Position numbers and translations under genes: made by a program | Notes under the pieces: model-generated | What the model was told of the DNA's origin: nothing | What the model saw: only the letters and a program-made list of their open reading frames with translations | The model's database searches: none | From: CAWAYR01 sp050250875 | GTDB lineage: Bacteria; Acidobacteriota; Vicinamibacteria; Vicinamibacterales; UBA2999 | DNA length: 64,000 bases | Direction: 5' to 3' | Assembly (NCBI GenBank): GCA_050250875.1 | Contig: JBFWNV010000001.1 | Span: 620,001 to 684,000, forward strand | In this document: in pieces, positions 15,532-25,003 of the stretch | Layout of the letters: each line of letters opens with the position of its first letter | How positions within the stretch are numbered: position 1 is the stretch's first letter

Positions 15532-17727
15532 TCAGGGGACGGTGACCAGAACCTGGTTCGACTCGGGACCCGCGGCGGCGGCGTTGCGGGCCACGACACT
15601 GACGTGGAACACGCCCGGCGGCGCGGCGACGACGAGCCCGGTGCCGGCCACCGGCAGGGCCGCCACCACTGGCCCGGTCGGCGACAGCCTGGCGATCACG
15701 ACGTAGCCGGTGGCGCCGGGAACGGCCGACCACGACAGCGAGACGGTGTGGCCGGCCACACTGGCTGGCGCGAGCGCCGGGGCCCCGGGAACCGCGGCAG
15801 CACCGACATCTGCGACGACTTCGTTCGACGTCAGCAGCCCCCAGGCGGTGTCGGCGACGACCCGCGCGTAGTAGCGGCCCGGAGCGACGACGGCCGCCGT
15901 CGCCGTTGACAGGCCCATGGGGAAGGGACCGAATTCGCTGCTGCCCGGGGCCAGGCCGCCGAGCAGGTAGAAGCCACGTACGGGCGTCTGCGCACCCGCT
16001 GCCCAGGCCAGCCTTAGCCGGCTGCCGGTCACCGAGACGGGCCCCAGCCACGGCGCGACGGGCTGATACGTGAGGCCCCCCGGGCGCGACGCCTGCTGGC
16101 CGCCCTTCATGACCACGACGTCCACGACGCCGGGCGGATGCGCTGGTGCGGTGACGGTCATCAGGGTCGCGGAGTGGACGACGACCCCGGTGGCGGCCGC
16201 CCCGCCGACGCTGACCGCGGTCGCCGCGTCGAAGCCCGCGCCGGCCAGCTGCAGGTTGAAGCCGCCGCCGGCGCCGCCGGTGGCGGGAGAAACCGCATCG
16301 AGCCGCAACCCGGGCGGCGGGGTGACTGCCGCGGTCGGCAGCAGGACGAAGGTACCGAACTCGGGTCCGGTGTGCCGCGCAGGAATCGGCACCGTGCCGA
16401 TCACCGGCGCCGGCGTCAGCCCGGCCATCGGCACCGTGATCGTCCCCCCGGCGTAGACCCCGGCGGTCACCGGCGGCCCGTAGAAGTTCTGCGCGTCACG
16501 CATCTCGAACGGCGTGCCGACCGGCAGCACCGTGGCGAGATCGACGGGTACCGAGGCGTGCCGGGCCCAGTTGTAGACGGCGATGTTGGCGCGTCCCGGC
16601 TCGTAGGTGTTCGGGCGGATGCCGACGGCGACGCCGGTCGGCGTCGCGCCGTAGACGTTGGCGGGATAGGCGGCCTGCGTCGCCGAGGCGACCGGCCCGT
16701 AGGTGGTGTTGCCGGTGACCACGGTGGCGCTGCACGACGAGAGGCGCAGCGGTGTGCCGCCGGCCAGGTAGTTGTTCTGGATCCGCCCGTTGTTGCAGCC
16801 CGAGACGTCCAGGCTGCGGCCGTCGCTGCCCGCCGGGTAGTAGCCGAAGTTGCCGGTGACGACGGGGTTCTGCGCCACCTGCCCGCCGGCGAACAGGATG
16901 TTGGCCTTCGGCCCGCTTCGCGCCGACAGGTTCCCGTGGTTGAAGGCGATGTTGCCGGTCACCGAGATGTTGTCGATGCGGCCGTTCGAGGTGTAGGCGT
17001 GCACGCCGAAGCTGAAGCCGTCGAACAGGATGTTGTCGGCGATTCGCTTGGCGCCGTTGACGTTCTGGACGTAGATGGAATGCCCGTGCCCGCGGTCATC
17101 TCCCTCCCAGCCGACGTGCGAGATGACCGAGCCGTAGATCTCGGAGTCGTCGGCCGGGCCGGTGGCCCAGAATCCGACGCCGTTTCCGGTGTCGTGGATG
17201 ACCAGGTTGATGAAGCGGTTGTGATGGCCGTAGGTGCTGAGCCCGTCGCCGCGCGTCACCGATCGATTCGGGTCGGAGTTGGTGATCTCGAAGCCCCAGT
17301 ACCACGCGTAGCTGCCGTGGACGACCAGGACGCGGGTCGACGGCGCCAGATTGCCGTCGAGCGTGGCCCGCTCGCCGGGATACTGTCGAACGACGATCGG
17401 GGCTGCCGCCGTCCCGGTCAGCGTGCTGACGAAGACGACGGGATCACCCTGCGAGTCCAGCGAGGCCGGACGGCGGTACACGCCGCCGCGCAACCACACC
17501 GTGTCACCGGGCCGCACCGGCCCCAGGCTCGACAGCGCCGTCGCGATGTCGAGCGGCCGCCCGATACTGCCGTCGTTGGACGGTGCTCCCGACGGCGACA
17601 CGTAGAACTGTCGCGGCGTCTGCGCCCGCGGCGCCGTCCACGACGTCAACGCTGCCAGCAGCGCCAGCGCAGCCGCCGCGCCACGCCGCCCACCCCCGCG
17701 GTACGCACTACGACCGGTTCCTGCCAC
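15532..17727 (-). CDS. secreted right-handed beta-helix protein with IPT/TIG and Fn3-like domains
   Basis: Predicted exported protein of 731 residues. After a signal segment (AAAALALLAALTSWTAPRAQ) comes FYVSPSGAPSNDGS and many short strands with ITNSDPN, FINLVIHDTGNG, ISVTGNIAFNHGN and VVTGNFGYY, the pattern of a parallel beta-helix as in polysaccharide lyases and DUF1565 proteins (about 45-460). An IPT/TIG-like domain follows (LDAVSPATGGAGGGF), then Ig/Fn3-like repeats ending TGYVVIARLSPTG and SNQVLVTVP. No catalytic residues can be assigned, so it may be a glycan-binding or degrading surface protein. The start is set at GTG 17725-17727 because it places the signal peptide near the N-terminus; an upstream start is possible. 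Confidence 0.75.
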   Translation of the reverse strand: MAGTGRSAYRGGGRRGAAAALALLAALTSWTAPRAQTPRQFYVSPSGAPSNDGSIGRPLDIATALSSLGPVRPGDTVWLRGGVYRRPASLDSQGDPVVFVSTLTGTAAAPIVVRQYPGERATLDGNLAPSTRVLVVHGSYAWYWGFEITNSDPNRSVTRGDGLSTYGHHNRFINLVIHDTGNGVGFWATGPADDSEIYGSVISHVGWEGDDRGHGHSIYVQNVNGAKRIADNILFDGFSFGVHAYTSNGRIDNISVTGNIAFNHGNLSARSGPKANILFAGGQVAQNPVVTGNFGYYPAGSDGRSLDVSGCNNGRIQNNYLAGGTPLRLSSCSATVVTGNTTYGPVASATQAAYPANVYGATPTGVAVGIRPNTYEPGRANIAVYNWARHASVPVDLATVLPVGTPFEMRDAQNFYGPPVTAGVYAGGTITVPMAGLTPAPVIGTVPIPARHTGPEFGTFVLLPTAAVTPPPGLRLDAVSPATGGAGGGFNLQLAGAGFDAATAVSVGGAAATGVVVHSATLMTVTAPAHPPGVVDVVVMKGGQQASRPGGLTYQPVAPWLGPVSVTGSRLRLAWAAGAQTPVRGFYLLGGLAPGSSEFGPFPMGLSTATAAVVAPGRYYARVVADTAWGLLTSNEVVADVGAAAVPGAPALAPASVAGHTVSLSWSAVPGATGYVVIARLSPTGPVVAALPVAGTGLVVAAPPGVFHVSVVARNAAAAGPESNQVLVTVP

Positions 17728-17791
17728 GTCTCGTGTCCTGTCTGTCGGGGGTAGTCCTAGTATCGGCCACGACGGGCCGGAGCCTGCGTGG

Positions 17792-18163
17792 TCACGTCGT
17801 GCCAAGCTGCGCAATCAGTGTCGCATCGGCGTCCGGAAACGGCAATGCCGCCAGTTCGGCACGGCTCGCCCAGCGCAGCTGCTGCCCGATCATGCCCTTC
17901 GGATCGCCTTCGTACGCGCACGCGTAGAAGTGCAGCACGACCGTGCGCTCGGGATAGGCGTGGGTCACCGAATGCACGAGCGGCCCCACCTCGGCGACGA
18001 TGTCGAGCTCCTCGTGCAGCTCGCGGCGCAGCGCCTCGGCATGCGTCTCGTGCGGAGCGCACTTGCCGCCGGGGAACTCCCAGTGGCCGGCGAGGTGCGT
18101 CCCGGGCGGGCGCAGCGTGACGAGATAGCGGCCGTCCCGCTCGATGACGGCCGCCACCACCAC
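17792..18163 (-). CDS. mutT: MutT-type NUDIX hydrolase
   Basis: Small hydrolase of 123 residues, likely cleaning 8-oxo-dGTP or a related nucleotide. The NUDIX box is complete: the GGKCAPHE segment followed by REL and HEELDI gives G-x5-E-x7-RE-U-x-EE-x-x-U. The opening VIERDGRYLVTLRPPGTHLAGHWEFPGG is the usual MutT strand pair before the box. The listed start is GTG; the frame extends a little upstream with other possible starts. It lies 20 bases after the LecA-like gene on the same strand. Substrate is inferred only from family resemblance. Confidence 0.87.
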   Translation of the reverse strand: MVVAAVIERDGRYLVTLRPPGTHLAGHWEFPGGKCAPHETHAEALRRELHEELDIVAEVGPLVHSVTHAYPERTVVLHFYACAYEGDPKGMIGQQLRWASRAELAALPFPDADATLIAQLGTT

Positions 18164-18183
18164 GATCGCCGCCGCAGCCTCGC

Positions 18184-19047
18184 TCAGCGCCGCCGCCCCC
18201 GTGTCACCGTCATGGTCACCGCGAACGCGCCCTGGTTGTCGTTCACTTCGTCGTCATTGACGGCGAGGAAGAGCTGGCCTTCGCCGTTCATCGGCAGCGC
18301 CTGGGTCTGGTCGCCGATGGCGAACGCCGGCCCGTCGCCGATGCGGCCGATCAGCGCGCCGGCCAGCAGCGTCGGCGCCGGGGCGTTGGCGGCGTAGCGG
18401 CCCTTGACCGAACCGGCAGCACCGGCCCGGTCTTCCGGGTCGCTCGACAGCTGCACCTGGCCGGTGGCCGAGAACGCCACGCGGTCGTTGCGGCCGACGA
18501 TCACGGTCGTGCCCACCCACCGCCCGTTCGCCGGAACGCGGATCGCCCCGGCCGGCAGGTCGGGCTCGCTGATCTGGGTGGGTGACGCGGTACTCAGCGA
18601 GGCCGGGAAATTACCCAGGTAGAGGCGGCGCATCTCCGCGAAGGGGATGCGCCGCTCGGCGGCGTCGTTGGGCTTGAACGACACGATGCGCGGGCCCTCG
18701 AGGCCGGACCCCTCGCCGCCCTCGATGTTCACCAGGCGGCCACGAATCACCTCACCGCGCCGGGTCACCAGCACGTGGTCGCCGCTGCGCGCCGGGCCGA
18801 GCTCGGTTTCGGGCAGGTTCTGGCCGTTGCCCTCGGCGTCGATGACCGCCGCTTCCCCGAGGGGGATGATGCGTTGGTCGCCGAGCGACACGCGGATGTA
18901 GAGCGTGTTGGTGTTGCGGTTCCAGGCCTCGAACCGCCCCGAGACGGTGCTGCCGTCGCGCTTGAGGACGGTGGCCTGCTCCTGCGCCGCCGCCGGCGCC
19001 GCCAGGGCAACCGCGGTGAGGATGCTCCAACCGATGTGTCTCTTCAC
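18184..19047 (-). CDS. secreted protein with a C-terminal LecA (PA-I lectin)-like domain
   Basis: Predicted periplasmic or secreted protein of 287 residues with a clear signal peptide (VKRHIGWSILTAVALAAPAAAQ). Residues about 23-150 form a region with VLKRDGSTVSGRFEAWN and VLVTRRGEVIRGRLVNIEGG, like small SH3-type beta-barrels. The last 120 residues resemble the calcium-dependent galactose-binding LecA fold: an opening strand (IRVPANGRWVGTTVIVGRND), GALIGRIGDGPAF and LFLAVNDDEVNDNQGAFAVTM, which aligns by eye with the Ca-binding D and N-N-x-G-x-F end of LecA. GTG at 19047 is chosen because AGAAGGAGACC lies just upstream at a good distance. Sugar binding is inference. Confidence 0.7.
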   Translation of the reverse strand: MKRHIGWSILTAVALAAPAAAQEQATVLKRDGSTVSGRFEAWNRNTNTLYIRVSLGDQRIIPLGEAAVIDAEGNGQNLPETELGPARSGDHVLVTRRGEVIRGRLVNIEGGEGSGLEGPRIVSFKPNDAAERRIPFAEMRRLYLGNFPASLSTASPTQISEPDLPAGAIRVPANGRWVGTTVIVGRNDRVAFSATGQVQLSSDPEDRAGAAGSVKGRYAANAPAPTLLAGALIGRIGDGPAFAIGDQTQALPMNGEGQLFLAVNDDEVNDNQGAFAVTMTVTRGRRR

Positions 19048-19112
19048 GGGGGTCTCCTTCTGGTAGTCGTCTCGCCGGTCCATGCCCGCCTCCCTAGCAA
19101 AGACCTCGCCAG

Positions 19113-21257
19113 TCACTGCTGGGAGGCGTTCGGCCGCACCCTGAGATGGCGGTCCAGGAAATCGGCCGCCGCCGTGTAGGCGCGCGTCCAGCTCCGATAC
19201 AGCAGAAAACCGTGCACTTCGTCGGGAAAGACGAGCTGCTCGACGTGCACGTCGCGGGCGCGCAGCTGCTCGACGAGCTCGACCGATTCCCCAAAGGGCA
19301 CGTTGCGATCGTCGTCGCCGTGGATGAGCAGCACGGGGGAACGCCACCCGTCGAGGAACGCCATCGGCGACGACGCGGCGGCCAGGCGCGCCACCTCGGG
19401 CCGCCGCTCGGCGTCGTAGCCGGGCATGAAATTGCGGATGGCGTTGTTCCAGTCGTGCACGCCGTGCACGTCCACGCCGGCGGCGAACAGGTTCGAGGCG
19501 CGCGCCAAGCCCATCGCCGTGAGGTAGCCGCCGTAGGACCCGCCCCACAGGCCGATGCGGGCCGGATCGACGTCGGGCTGGGCGCGCAGGAACAAGCCGG
19601 CGCCGACCACGTCGTGGTACTCGCTCGCCCCCGACGCACCGTAGTTCAGCGCCTCGCGGAACTCGAGGCCGTAGCCGATGCCGCTGCGGTAGTTGACCGA
19701 CAGCACGACGTAGCCGCGGCTGGCCATCAGCTGATTGAACGCATAGGCGTTGTGGTAGTAGCTGCGGTAGTTCCAGCCGAGCAGCATCTGCCGGCGCGAT
19801 CCGCCGTGGAAGAAGATCAGCGCCGGCCGCTTCTGCCCGGCGGCAGCCGGGGGGCTCGGCCGGAAGATCTGTCCGGGGATGCGCATGCCGTCGCTGGCGA
19901 CGATCGACACGGCCTCGGGCTCGACGAGCGCCGCCGCGGGAAACGCCGCCGGGATCGCCCCTGGCGCCAGGTCGCGCGGCGGTGCGCCCGCCGCGAGCAG
20001 CGCGGGTTGCCCCGGCCGACGTGCATCCGCCCGCACGAACGCCACCGACGTGCCGTCGGCGAGCACCACCGGGTTCCACTCGAGACCGCGGCCCGGCGTG
20101 AGCGCCACCGGCGGCACCCCGCCGCCGGTGGCGACCCGCCACAGATGCCGGCGGTCGATGTCGTCCTGATTGGAGCTGACGACGGCGGTGCGCCCGTCGG
20201 GCGCGTAGCTCACGTCGTCCACCTCGAACGCCCCCGGGGTGAGCAGTACGGCGTCACCGCCGGCCGCGGGCACCGAGTAGAGGTGCTTCCAGCCATCGCG
20301 CTCCCACGGGAAGACGAGCCGCTGGTCGGCGCTCCACGCCAGCTGCGGCCCGAACTCGACCGGCTGGAACACGCTGCCGCGGCCCTCGGCCGCCCGCCAC
20401 ACCTGGCGGCCCGTGCCGGAGCCGACGGCGGCGACGCGGATCGACCAGGGATGGCCCTCGCGCTCGGGATGGAAAATCACGCGGTCGCGCACCGCCGGCC
20501 GGCGGATGAACGCCACGCGGGTGCCATCGGGGGACCACACCGGGGCGTCGTCGAGGTCGAGCGAAGGGTCGAGCCATGTGAGCGCCCTGGTCGCGACGTC
20601 GACCACGCCGATGAACGCGTGGTCGCCGCGGCCGCTGACGAAGGCCAGCCGGGCGCCGTCGGGCGCCCACCTCAGGCTGCGCGCCGAACCGCGCGCCCGC
20701 ACGGCCTGCACGGCCGCCGGCGTGCCGGACAGCCCGGCCAGCCAGAGCTGTCCGCGCTGCACGAAGGCCACCTGATCGCCCGTGGGCGAGATCGCGGCGC
20801 CGCTGCCGACGCCGAGCTTGCGCGGCGCGCCACCGGCGACCGGCACGGCCCACACCGCCTGCTCGGCACCCGCGGCGTCGCTGGTCGGATTGGGGACCTC
20901 GCCGGCGCGGTTGGCGGCACCGCCGCGCACGTAGACGAGGGTCGCTCCGTCGGGCGCGAAGGCCAAACCGGTGATCTCCTGGCCGTCGTCCTGCTGATAC
21001 GCCGTCAACCGCCGGCCGGCGAACGCCGGGCCTTCGGCGACCCAGATGTTGCGCACCCCGCGATCGTCGAACACCCAGGCGACGCGTGCGCCCGACGGCG
21101 CGGCCACGAGCTCGCTCGGAAACGGCGCACCAAGGATCTGCTCGACCGTGAAGGGTGCGGCCTGCCGGGCGCGAAGTCCGGGTCCGGTCGACGCGACCAC
21201 GGCCACGCCGGCGGCGATGACCAGCACGATGTGACGCGAGCGGGCGGAGCGGCCCAT
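19113..21257 (-). CDS. secreted S9-family prolyl oligopeptidase
   Basis: Exported serine peptidase of 714 residues. A signal peptide (HIVLVIAAGVAVVASTGPGLRA) precedes a beta-propeller (about 35-440) made of WD40-like PD40 repeats such as WSPDGTRVAFIRR and YAPDGRTAVVSS. The C-terminal alpha/beta-hydrolase domain has the nucleophile in IGLWGGSYGGYL, the acid in LIHGDDDRNVPF and the His in FPDEVHGF. These are the S9 (DPP-IV/acylaminoacyl peptidase) signatures. Likely job is cleaving small peptides outside the cytoplasm. The ATG is preceded by GAGGAGGC at a normal distance. It lies between YgfZ and the LecA-like gene on the same strand but with separate spacing. Confidence 0.92.
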   Translation of the reverse strand: MGRSARSRHIVLVIAAGVAVVASTGPGLRARQAAPFTVEQILGAPFPSELVAAPSGARVAWVFDDRGVRNIWVAEGPAFAGRRLTAYQQDDGQEITGLAFAPDGATLVYVRGGAANRAGEVPNPTSDAAGAEQAVWAVPVAGGAPRKLGVGSGAAISPTGDQVAFVQRGQLWLAGLSGTPAAVQAVRARGSARSLRWAPDGARLAFVSGRGDHAFIGVVDVATRALTWLDPSLDLDDAPVWSPDGTRVAFIRRPAVRDRVIFHPEREGHPWSIRVAAVGSGTGRQVWRAAEGRGSVFQPVEFGPQLAWSADQRLVFPWERDGWKHLYSVPAAGGDAVLLTPGAFEVDDVSYAPDGRTAVVSSNQDDIDRRHLWRVATGGGVPPVALTPGRGLEWNPVVLADGTSVAFVRADARRPGQPALLAAGAPPRDLAPGAIPAAFPAAALVEPEAVSIVASDGMRIPGQIFRPSPPAAAGQKRPALIFFHGGSRRQMLLGWNYRSYYHNAYAFNQLMASRGYVVLSVNYRSGIGYGLEFREALNYGASGASEYHDVVGAGLFLRAQPDVDPARIGLWGGSYGGYLTAMGLARASNLFAAGVDVHGVHDWNNAIRNFMPGYDAERRPEVARLAAASSPMAFLDGWRSPVLLIHGDDDRNVPFGESVELVEQLRARDVHVEQLVFPDEVHGFLLYRSWTRAYTAAADFLDRHLRVRPNASQQ

Positions 21258-21297
21258 GGCGGTGCCTCCTCGGCGCGTACGGCGGGTCGAGCGGGTG

Positions 21298-22308
21298 TCA
21301 GCGGATCGGCAGCGCGCTCACGGTCGCCGGCACGGACGTGCCGTCGCAGTCTACCGTGAGCGTCGTGCCCGGCTCCACGGCCTCGCGGCGGACGTAGCCG
21401 AGGGCCACCGGGTGCCCGAGACGGGGCGACAGGGCCGCGCTGGTCACGTGACCGACCTCGCGCGCGCCCTGCCGGATCACCGCGCGTGGCGCGGGCACGG
21501 CTGGGCCGGCGAGACGCAGGCCGACGAGCCGGCGGGCAACGCGTCCGCCGCCGCGGTGCACGACCCGTACGACCACCTCCTGTCCCACGTAGCAGCCCTT
21601 GGTGAAGGAGATGGCGCGATCCTCGATCCCGGCCTCGAGCGGGATCGTGTCGGTGTCCATGTCGAGCGGGAACTCGGGACGCCCCGCCTCGATGCGCGCC
21701 CACTCCAGATCGGCCGGCGCCACGACTGGCGCGCCCGCCAGACGCAGCCGTGAGGTCCAGCCGTCGGCGGCCGCACGCGGCACGCGGAGGCAGAACCCCG
21801 GCACGCCGTACGGATCGTGGCGGAACAGCCGTCCCGCGTCCGGCAGCGCGGCGTTGGCGAACTCGGACCAGCTCGACAGCTGTGTCTCGCCGGTGGCCGG
21901 GTCGGCGCCGCCAATCGCGTGCAGGGTGCGCGACACGATGTGGGCCGCGTGCGGGCCGTGCACGCCCAGCGAGGCCCAGACCCCGCCTTCGTCGGTGAGC
22001 AGCACGTCTTCGGCAAAGATCGCGGCGTCGAGACGGCGATACAGGTCGTCGCCGATCGCGCCGGGCACGTCGAGCGACACGGCGTCGCCCTCGGCGAGGA
22101 CGATCGCGTCGGTGATCATGCGGCCCTGCGGCGTGAGCCAGGCGCTGTAGCAGCCCTGGCCGGGCGCCAGCGCCACGACGTCGTTGGTGAGCAGCCCCTG
22201 CAGCCAGGAGGCGCGATCGGCGCCGGTTGCCCGGATCACGCCGCGATCGGCGCGCACGACCACCACGGCCGCGGTGGTCAAGGCGTGGTGGCTCGAGGCA
22301 TCGGACAA
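21298..22308 (-). CDS. ygfZ: YgfZ/GcvT-family folate-binding protein
   Basis: Tetrahydrofolate-binding protein that supports assembly or repair of some iron-sulfur enzymes. The family fingerprint K-G-C-Y-x-G-Q-E is present as FTKGCYVGQEVVVRV, and the N-terminal half has ADRASWLQGLLTNDV and YSAWLTPQGRMITD, all standard for YgfZ. Length of 336 is normal. The listed start is TTG; the true start is uncertain because a later GTG would also leave the conserved fold intact and the upstream bases are shared with the divergent hydrolase promoter. Confidence 0.88.
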   Translation of the reverse strand: MSDASSHHALTTAAVVVVRADRGVIRATGADRASWLQGLLTNDVVALAPGQGCYSAWLTPQGRMITDAIVLAEGDAVSLDVPGAIGDDLYRRLDAAIFAEDVLLTDEGGVWASLGVHGPHAAHIVSRTLHAIGGADPATGETQLSSWSEFANAALPDAGRLFRHDPYGVPGFCLRVPRAAADGWTSRLRLAGAPVVAPADLEWARIEAGRPEFPLDMDTDTIPLEAGIEDRAISFTKGCYVGQEVVVRVVHRGGGRVARRLVGLRLAGPAVPAPRAVIRQGAREVGHVTSAALSPRLGHPVALGYVRREAVEPGTTLTVDCDGTSVPATVSALPIR

Positions 22309-22325
22309 CGGTGGTACCCTGAGGC

Positions 22326-24074
22326 GTGGAGCGAGGCCTGACGATTCCCCGCACCGGTGATTGTACCCGGCGCCTGACGGCGGCCCTGACCCTGGTTGCC
22401 GTCGCCGCCACGGCGGCGACGATCGCCGCGCAAACCGCGCCAGCCACGGCTCAGGCCCAGCCGACGCCGCCCCCGGTCTCGGCCGCCGAGCCCATCAACG
22501 GCGACGTCTATGTGGTGTTCCTCGCCGGGGGCCTGCTCGGCCGCGAGGAACTGGCCATCACGCACGACGCCGAAGGCTGGACGCTGCGCGGCACGTCGCG
22601 GCTCAACCCGCCGGTCGGCACCACCGTCAAGCACATCGAGCTGCGCTACGACTCTGCCTGGCGCGCCCGCCGGCTCGAACTCGACGGCACCGTGCAGGGT
22701 GTAGACGTCCAGCTGACGACGACGTTCGCCGACGGCAAGGCCGCGAATACCCTGACCGAGGGCGCCAGTTCGACCGAGAAGGTCGACGCCATTTCTCCGG
22801 ACGCAGTGGTGTTGCCCAACGTGTTCTTCGGCAGCTACGCCGCCCTGGCCGCGCGCCTGGCCGGCGCCACCGTGGGCACCGAGCTGAAGGCGTACATCGC
22901 GCCGCAGGCCGAGATCCCGGTAGTGGTCACCGCGGTCGCCAGCGAGTCGATCGACACGCCGCAGCGCGACTTCACCGCCACCCGCTACGCGCTGACGATG
23001 AAGAACCCGCAGGGCGACGTCGGGCTCACGCTGTGGGCCGACGACGCCAACCGGCTGGTGCGCATCAGCGTGCCGTCGCAGTCGCTCGAGGTGGCGCGCG
23101 AGGACGTCGCCTCGGCGGCGTCGCGGATGACGTCGTTCTCGATTCCCGGCGACGAGTCGGTGCGCATCGCCGCCAACGGCTTCACCCTCGCGGGGTCGGT
23201 GACACGGCCAGCCACGCCGGCGCGGCGGCTGCCGGCGGTGGTGCTCATCGGCGGCTCGGGCCCGGCCGATCGCGACAGCATGGTGGCCGGCATCCCCGTC
23301 ATCGGCCAGATGGCTCAGGCGCTGGCCGAGGCCGGATTCCTCGTCGTGCGCTACGACAAGCGCGGCATCGGCCAGAGCGGTGGGCGGGCCGAGACGGCGA
23401 CCTTGGCCGACTACGCCGACGATGCCCGCGCCGTCGTCAATTACCTGCGCAAGGATCGCAAGGACGTGGACGACGATCGGATCGCCGTCGTCGGCCACAG
23501 CGAGGGCGCCTGGGTGGCGCTCCAGCTGGCGGCCGCCACGCGCGACGTCAAGGCGCTGGTGCTCGTCGGCGGCGCGTCGGGCACCGGCGGCTCGCTCGTG
23601 CTCGAACAGCAGCAGCACCTGCTCGAGGTGATGAAGGTGCCCGACGCCGATCGCAAGGCCAAGGCCGAGCTGCAGGCGAAGATCCACGCCGCCGCCACCG
23701 GCCAAAGCACCTGGGAGGGCGTCCCGCTGTCGTTGCGCCAGCAGGCCGACACGCCGTGGTTCGCCAGCTTCCTCGGCTTCGACCCGGCCCGGCCGATGAA
23801 GGACACCCGCCAGCCGATCCTGATCGTGCAGGGCGAACTCGACACCCAGGTGGCGCCCCGCCACGCCGAGGCCCTGGCGGCGCTGGCCAAGGCCCGCAAG
23901 CGCGAGGCGACGGTGGACGTCGTGAAGGTGCCGGGCGTGAACCACCTGCTGGTGCCGGCCAAGACCGGCGAGGTGAGCGAGTACGGCTCGCTCGAAGTGA
24001 AGCAAGTGAGCCCGGCGGTGACGGCGCCGATCGCCGCCTGGCTCACCAAGACGCTCGGCCCGGGCCGCTCGTAG
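22326..24074 (+). CDS. secreted alpha/beta hydrolase, likely esterase or peptidase
   Basis: Exported hydrolase of 582 residues. After a signal peptide (LTAALTLVAVAATAATIAAQ) there is a long N-terminal beta-rich region (about 55-290) with GGLLGREELAITHDAEG. The hydrolase domain follows: VVLIGGSGPADRD (oxyanion region), VVRYDKRGIGQSGG, the nucleophile in VVGHSEGAWVAL, the acid in ILIVQGELDTQVAP and the His in VPGVNHLLVPA. This is the BAAT/S9-like group of alpha/beta hydrolases often annotated as peptidase or esterase; substrate unknown. The GTG start sits a few bases after TACCCT, and the gene diverges from ygfZ with a 17-base gap. Confidence 0.85.
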   Translation: MERGLTIPRTGDCTRRLTAALTLVAVAATAATIAAQTAPATAQAQPTPPPVSAAEPINGDVYVVFLAGGLLGREELAITHDAEGWTLRGTSRLNPPVGTTVKHIELRYDSAWRARRLELDGTVQGVDVQLTTTFADGKAANTLTEGASSTEKVDAISPDAVVLPNVFFGSYAALAARLAGATVGTELKAYIAPQAEIPVVVTAVASESIDTPQRDFTATRYALTMKNPQGDVGLTLWADDANRLVRISVPSQSLEVAREDVASAASRMTSFSIPGDESVRIAANGFTLAGSVTRPATPARRLPAVVLIGGSGPADRDSMVAGIPVIGQMAQALAEAGFLVVRYDKRGIGQSGGRAETATLADYADDARAVVNYLRKDRKDVDDDRIAVVGHSEGAWVALQLAAATRDVKALVLVGGASGTGGSLVLEQQQHLLEVMKVPDADRKAKAELQAKIHAAATGQSTWEGVPLSLRQQADTPWFASFLGFDPARPMKDTRQPILIVQGELDTQVAPRHAEALAALAKARKREATVDVVKVPGVNHLLVPAKTGEVSEYGSLEVKQVSPAVTAPIAAWLTKTLGPGRS

Positions 24075-24094
24075 CCGCCAGCCACGACTCGACC

Positions 24095-24943
24095 ATGCGC
24101 GTTCCCCGCCCCGCCGACGTCCGCAAGGTGGTAGGTGCGGCCGGCAAGGCCGTCGGCGCCGCCGGCAAGGCCCTGGGCGCCGCCCTCGACACCCGGCACA
24201 AGCCGATCACGCCCGAGATGCTCAACTCGGCGGGCAGCGTCGCCGCCGAGTGGTACATCGAGACGCTGTGGCACTACCTGCACAAACGGGCGATGCTGCA
24301 GGGCGTGCGCAGCTTCGACGTGGAGTTCAAGCAGCCGGCGCGGCTGGCCGACAGGCAACTGCACTTCTCGCTGCCCCATCCCGACCAGGACGACGTCGTG
24401 ATGGACTTCCACGTGCTCCGCCCGGTTGCCGCCGCGCCGAAGACCCGCGCCGCGGTGCCGGTGGCCCACATCGCCATCCACCGCGGGTCACACCGCCGGC
24501 GGCACGGCGTGGCGCCCGAGCCGCCGACCCATCCCTACGGCATCGAGATCCGCGAGCGCCATTTGAACAGCGCCCGGCAGGTGTCGTGGTACACCCTGGT
24601 GTCGGTGATCATGGACGTGGCCCGGCGCGGGATGCAGTTCCTCGACCCGCGCCAGGATGACCTCGACCCGCACCTGCTCTACGTGGTGCCGCGCTTCTCG
24701 TTCACGCCGCTGGCCGCGGCGGCCGCCCAGGACAACCTGTTCGTCTACCCGCAATTCGCCGTCGAGCAGCCATGGGCGCGCGGCAAGACCTCGTCCACGG
24801 CTCGGGTCACCTACTGGGCCGTGGCCAACGACGCCCCGTGGCCGCTGGTGGAGAGCGTGGTCACGGTGGTGCGCACCAGCCTCGTGAACGGCGTGCGCCG
24901 GCCGGTGGACGACACCGGCAAGCCGAGCGTGAAGTCGGCTTGA
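24095..24943 (+). CDS. conserved hypothetical protein of unknown function
   Basis: Protein of 282 residues that I do not recognise. It begins with an Ala/Gly/Lys-rich repeat (KVVGAAGKAVGAAGKALGAA), followed by a compact soluble region with SAGSVAAEWYIETLWHYLHKRAML, HIAIHRGSHRRRHG, YGIEIRERHLNSARQVSWYTL and VTYWAVANDAPWPLVESVVTVV. There is no signal peptide or strong membrane segment. It starts 20 bases after the hydrolase on the same strand, so the two may be cotranscribed. The longer open frame upstream is a shadow of the hydrolase. The ATG at 24095 is chosen because it follows that gene directly. Confidence 0.65.
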   Translation: MRVPRPADVRKVVGAAGKAVGAAGKALGAALDTRHKPITPEMLNSAGSVAAEWYIETLWHYLHKRAMLQGVRSFDVEFKQPARLADRQLHFSLPHPDQDDVVMDFHVLRPVAAAPKTRAAVPVAHIAIHRGSHRRRHGVAPEPPTHPYGIEIRERHLNSARQVSWYTLVSVIMDVARRGMQFLDPRQDDLDPHLLYVVPRFSFTPLAAAAAQDNLFVYPQFAVEQPWARGKTSSTARVTYWAVANDAPWPLVESVVTVVRTSLVNGVRRPVDDTGKPSVKSA

Positions 24944-25003
24944 GGCCGCCGTCCTGGCGGAGCCGCCGGATGGGCCACGACCGCCCGGCTGACGCTCAAC
25001 TGC

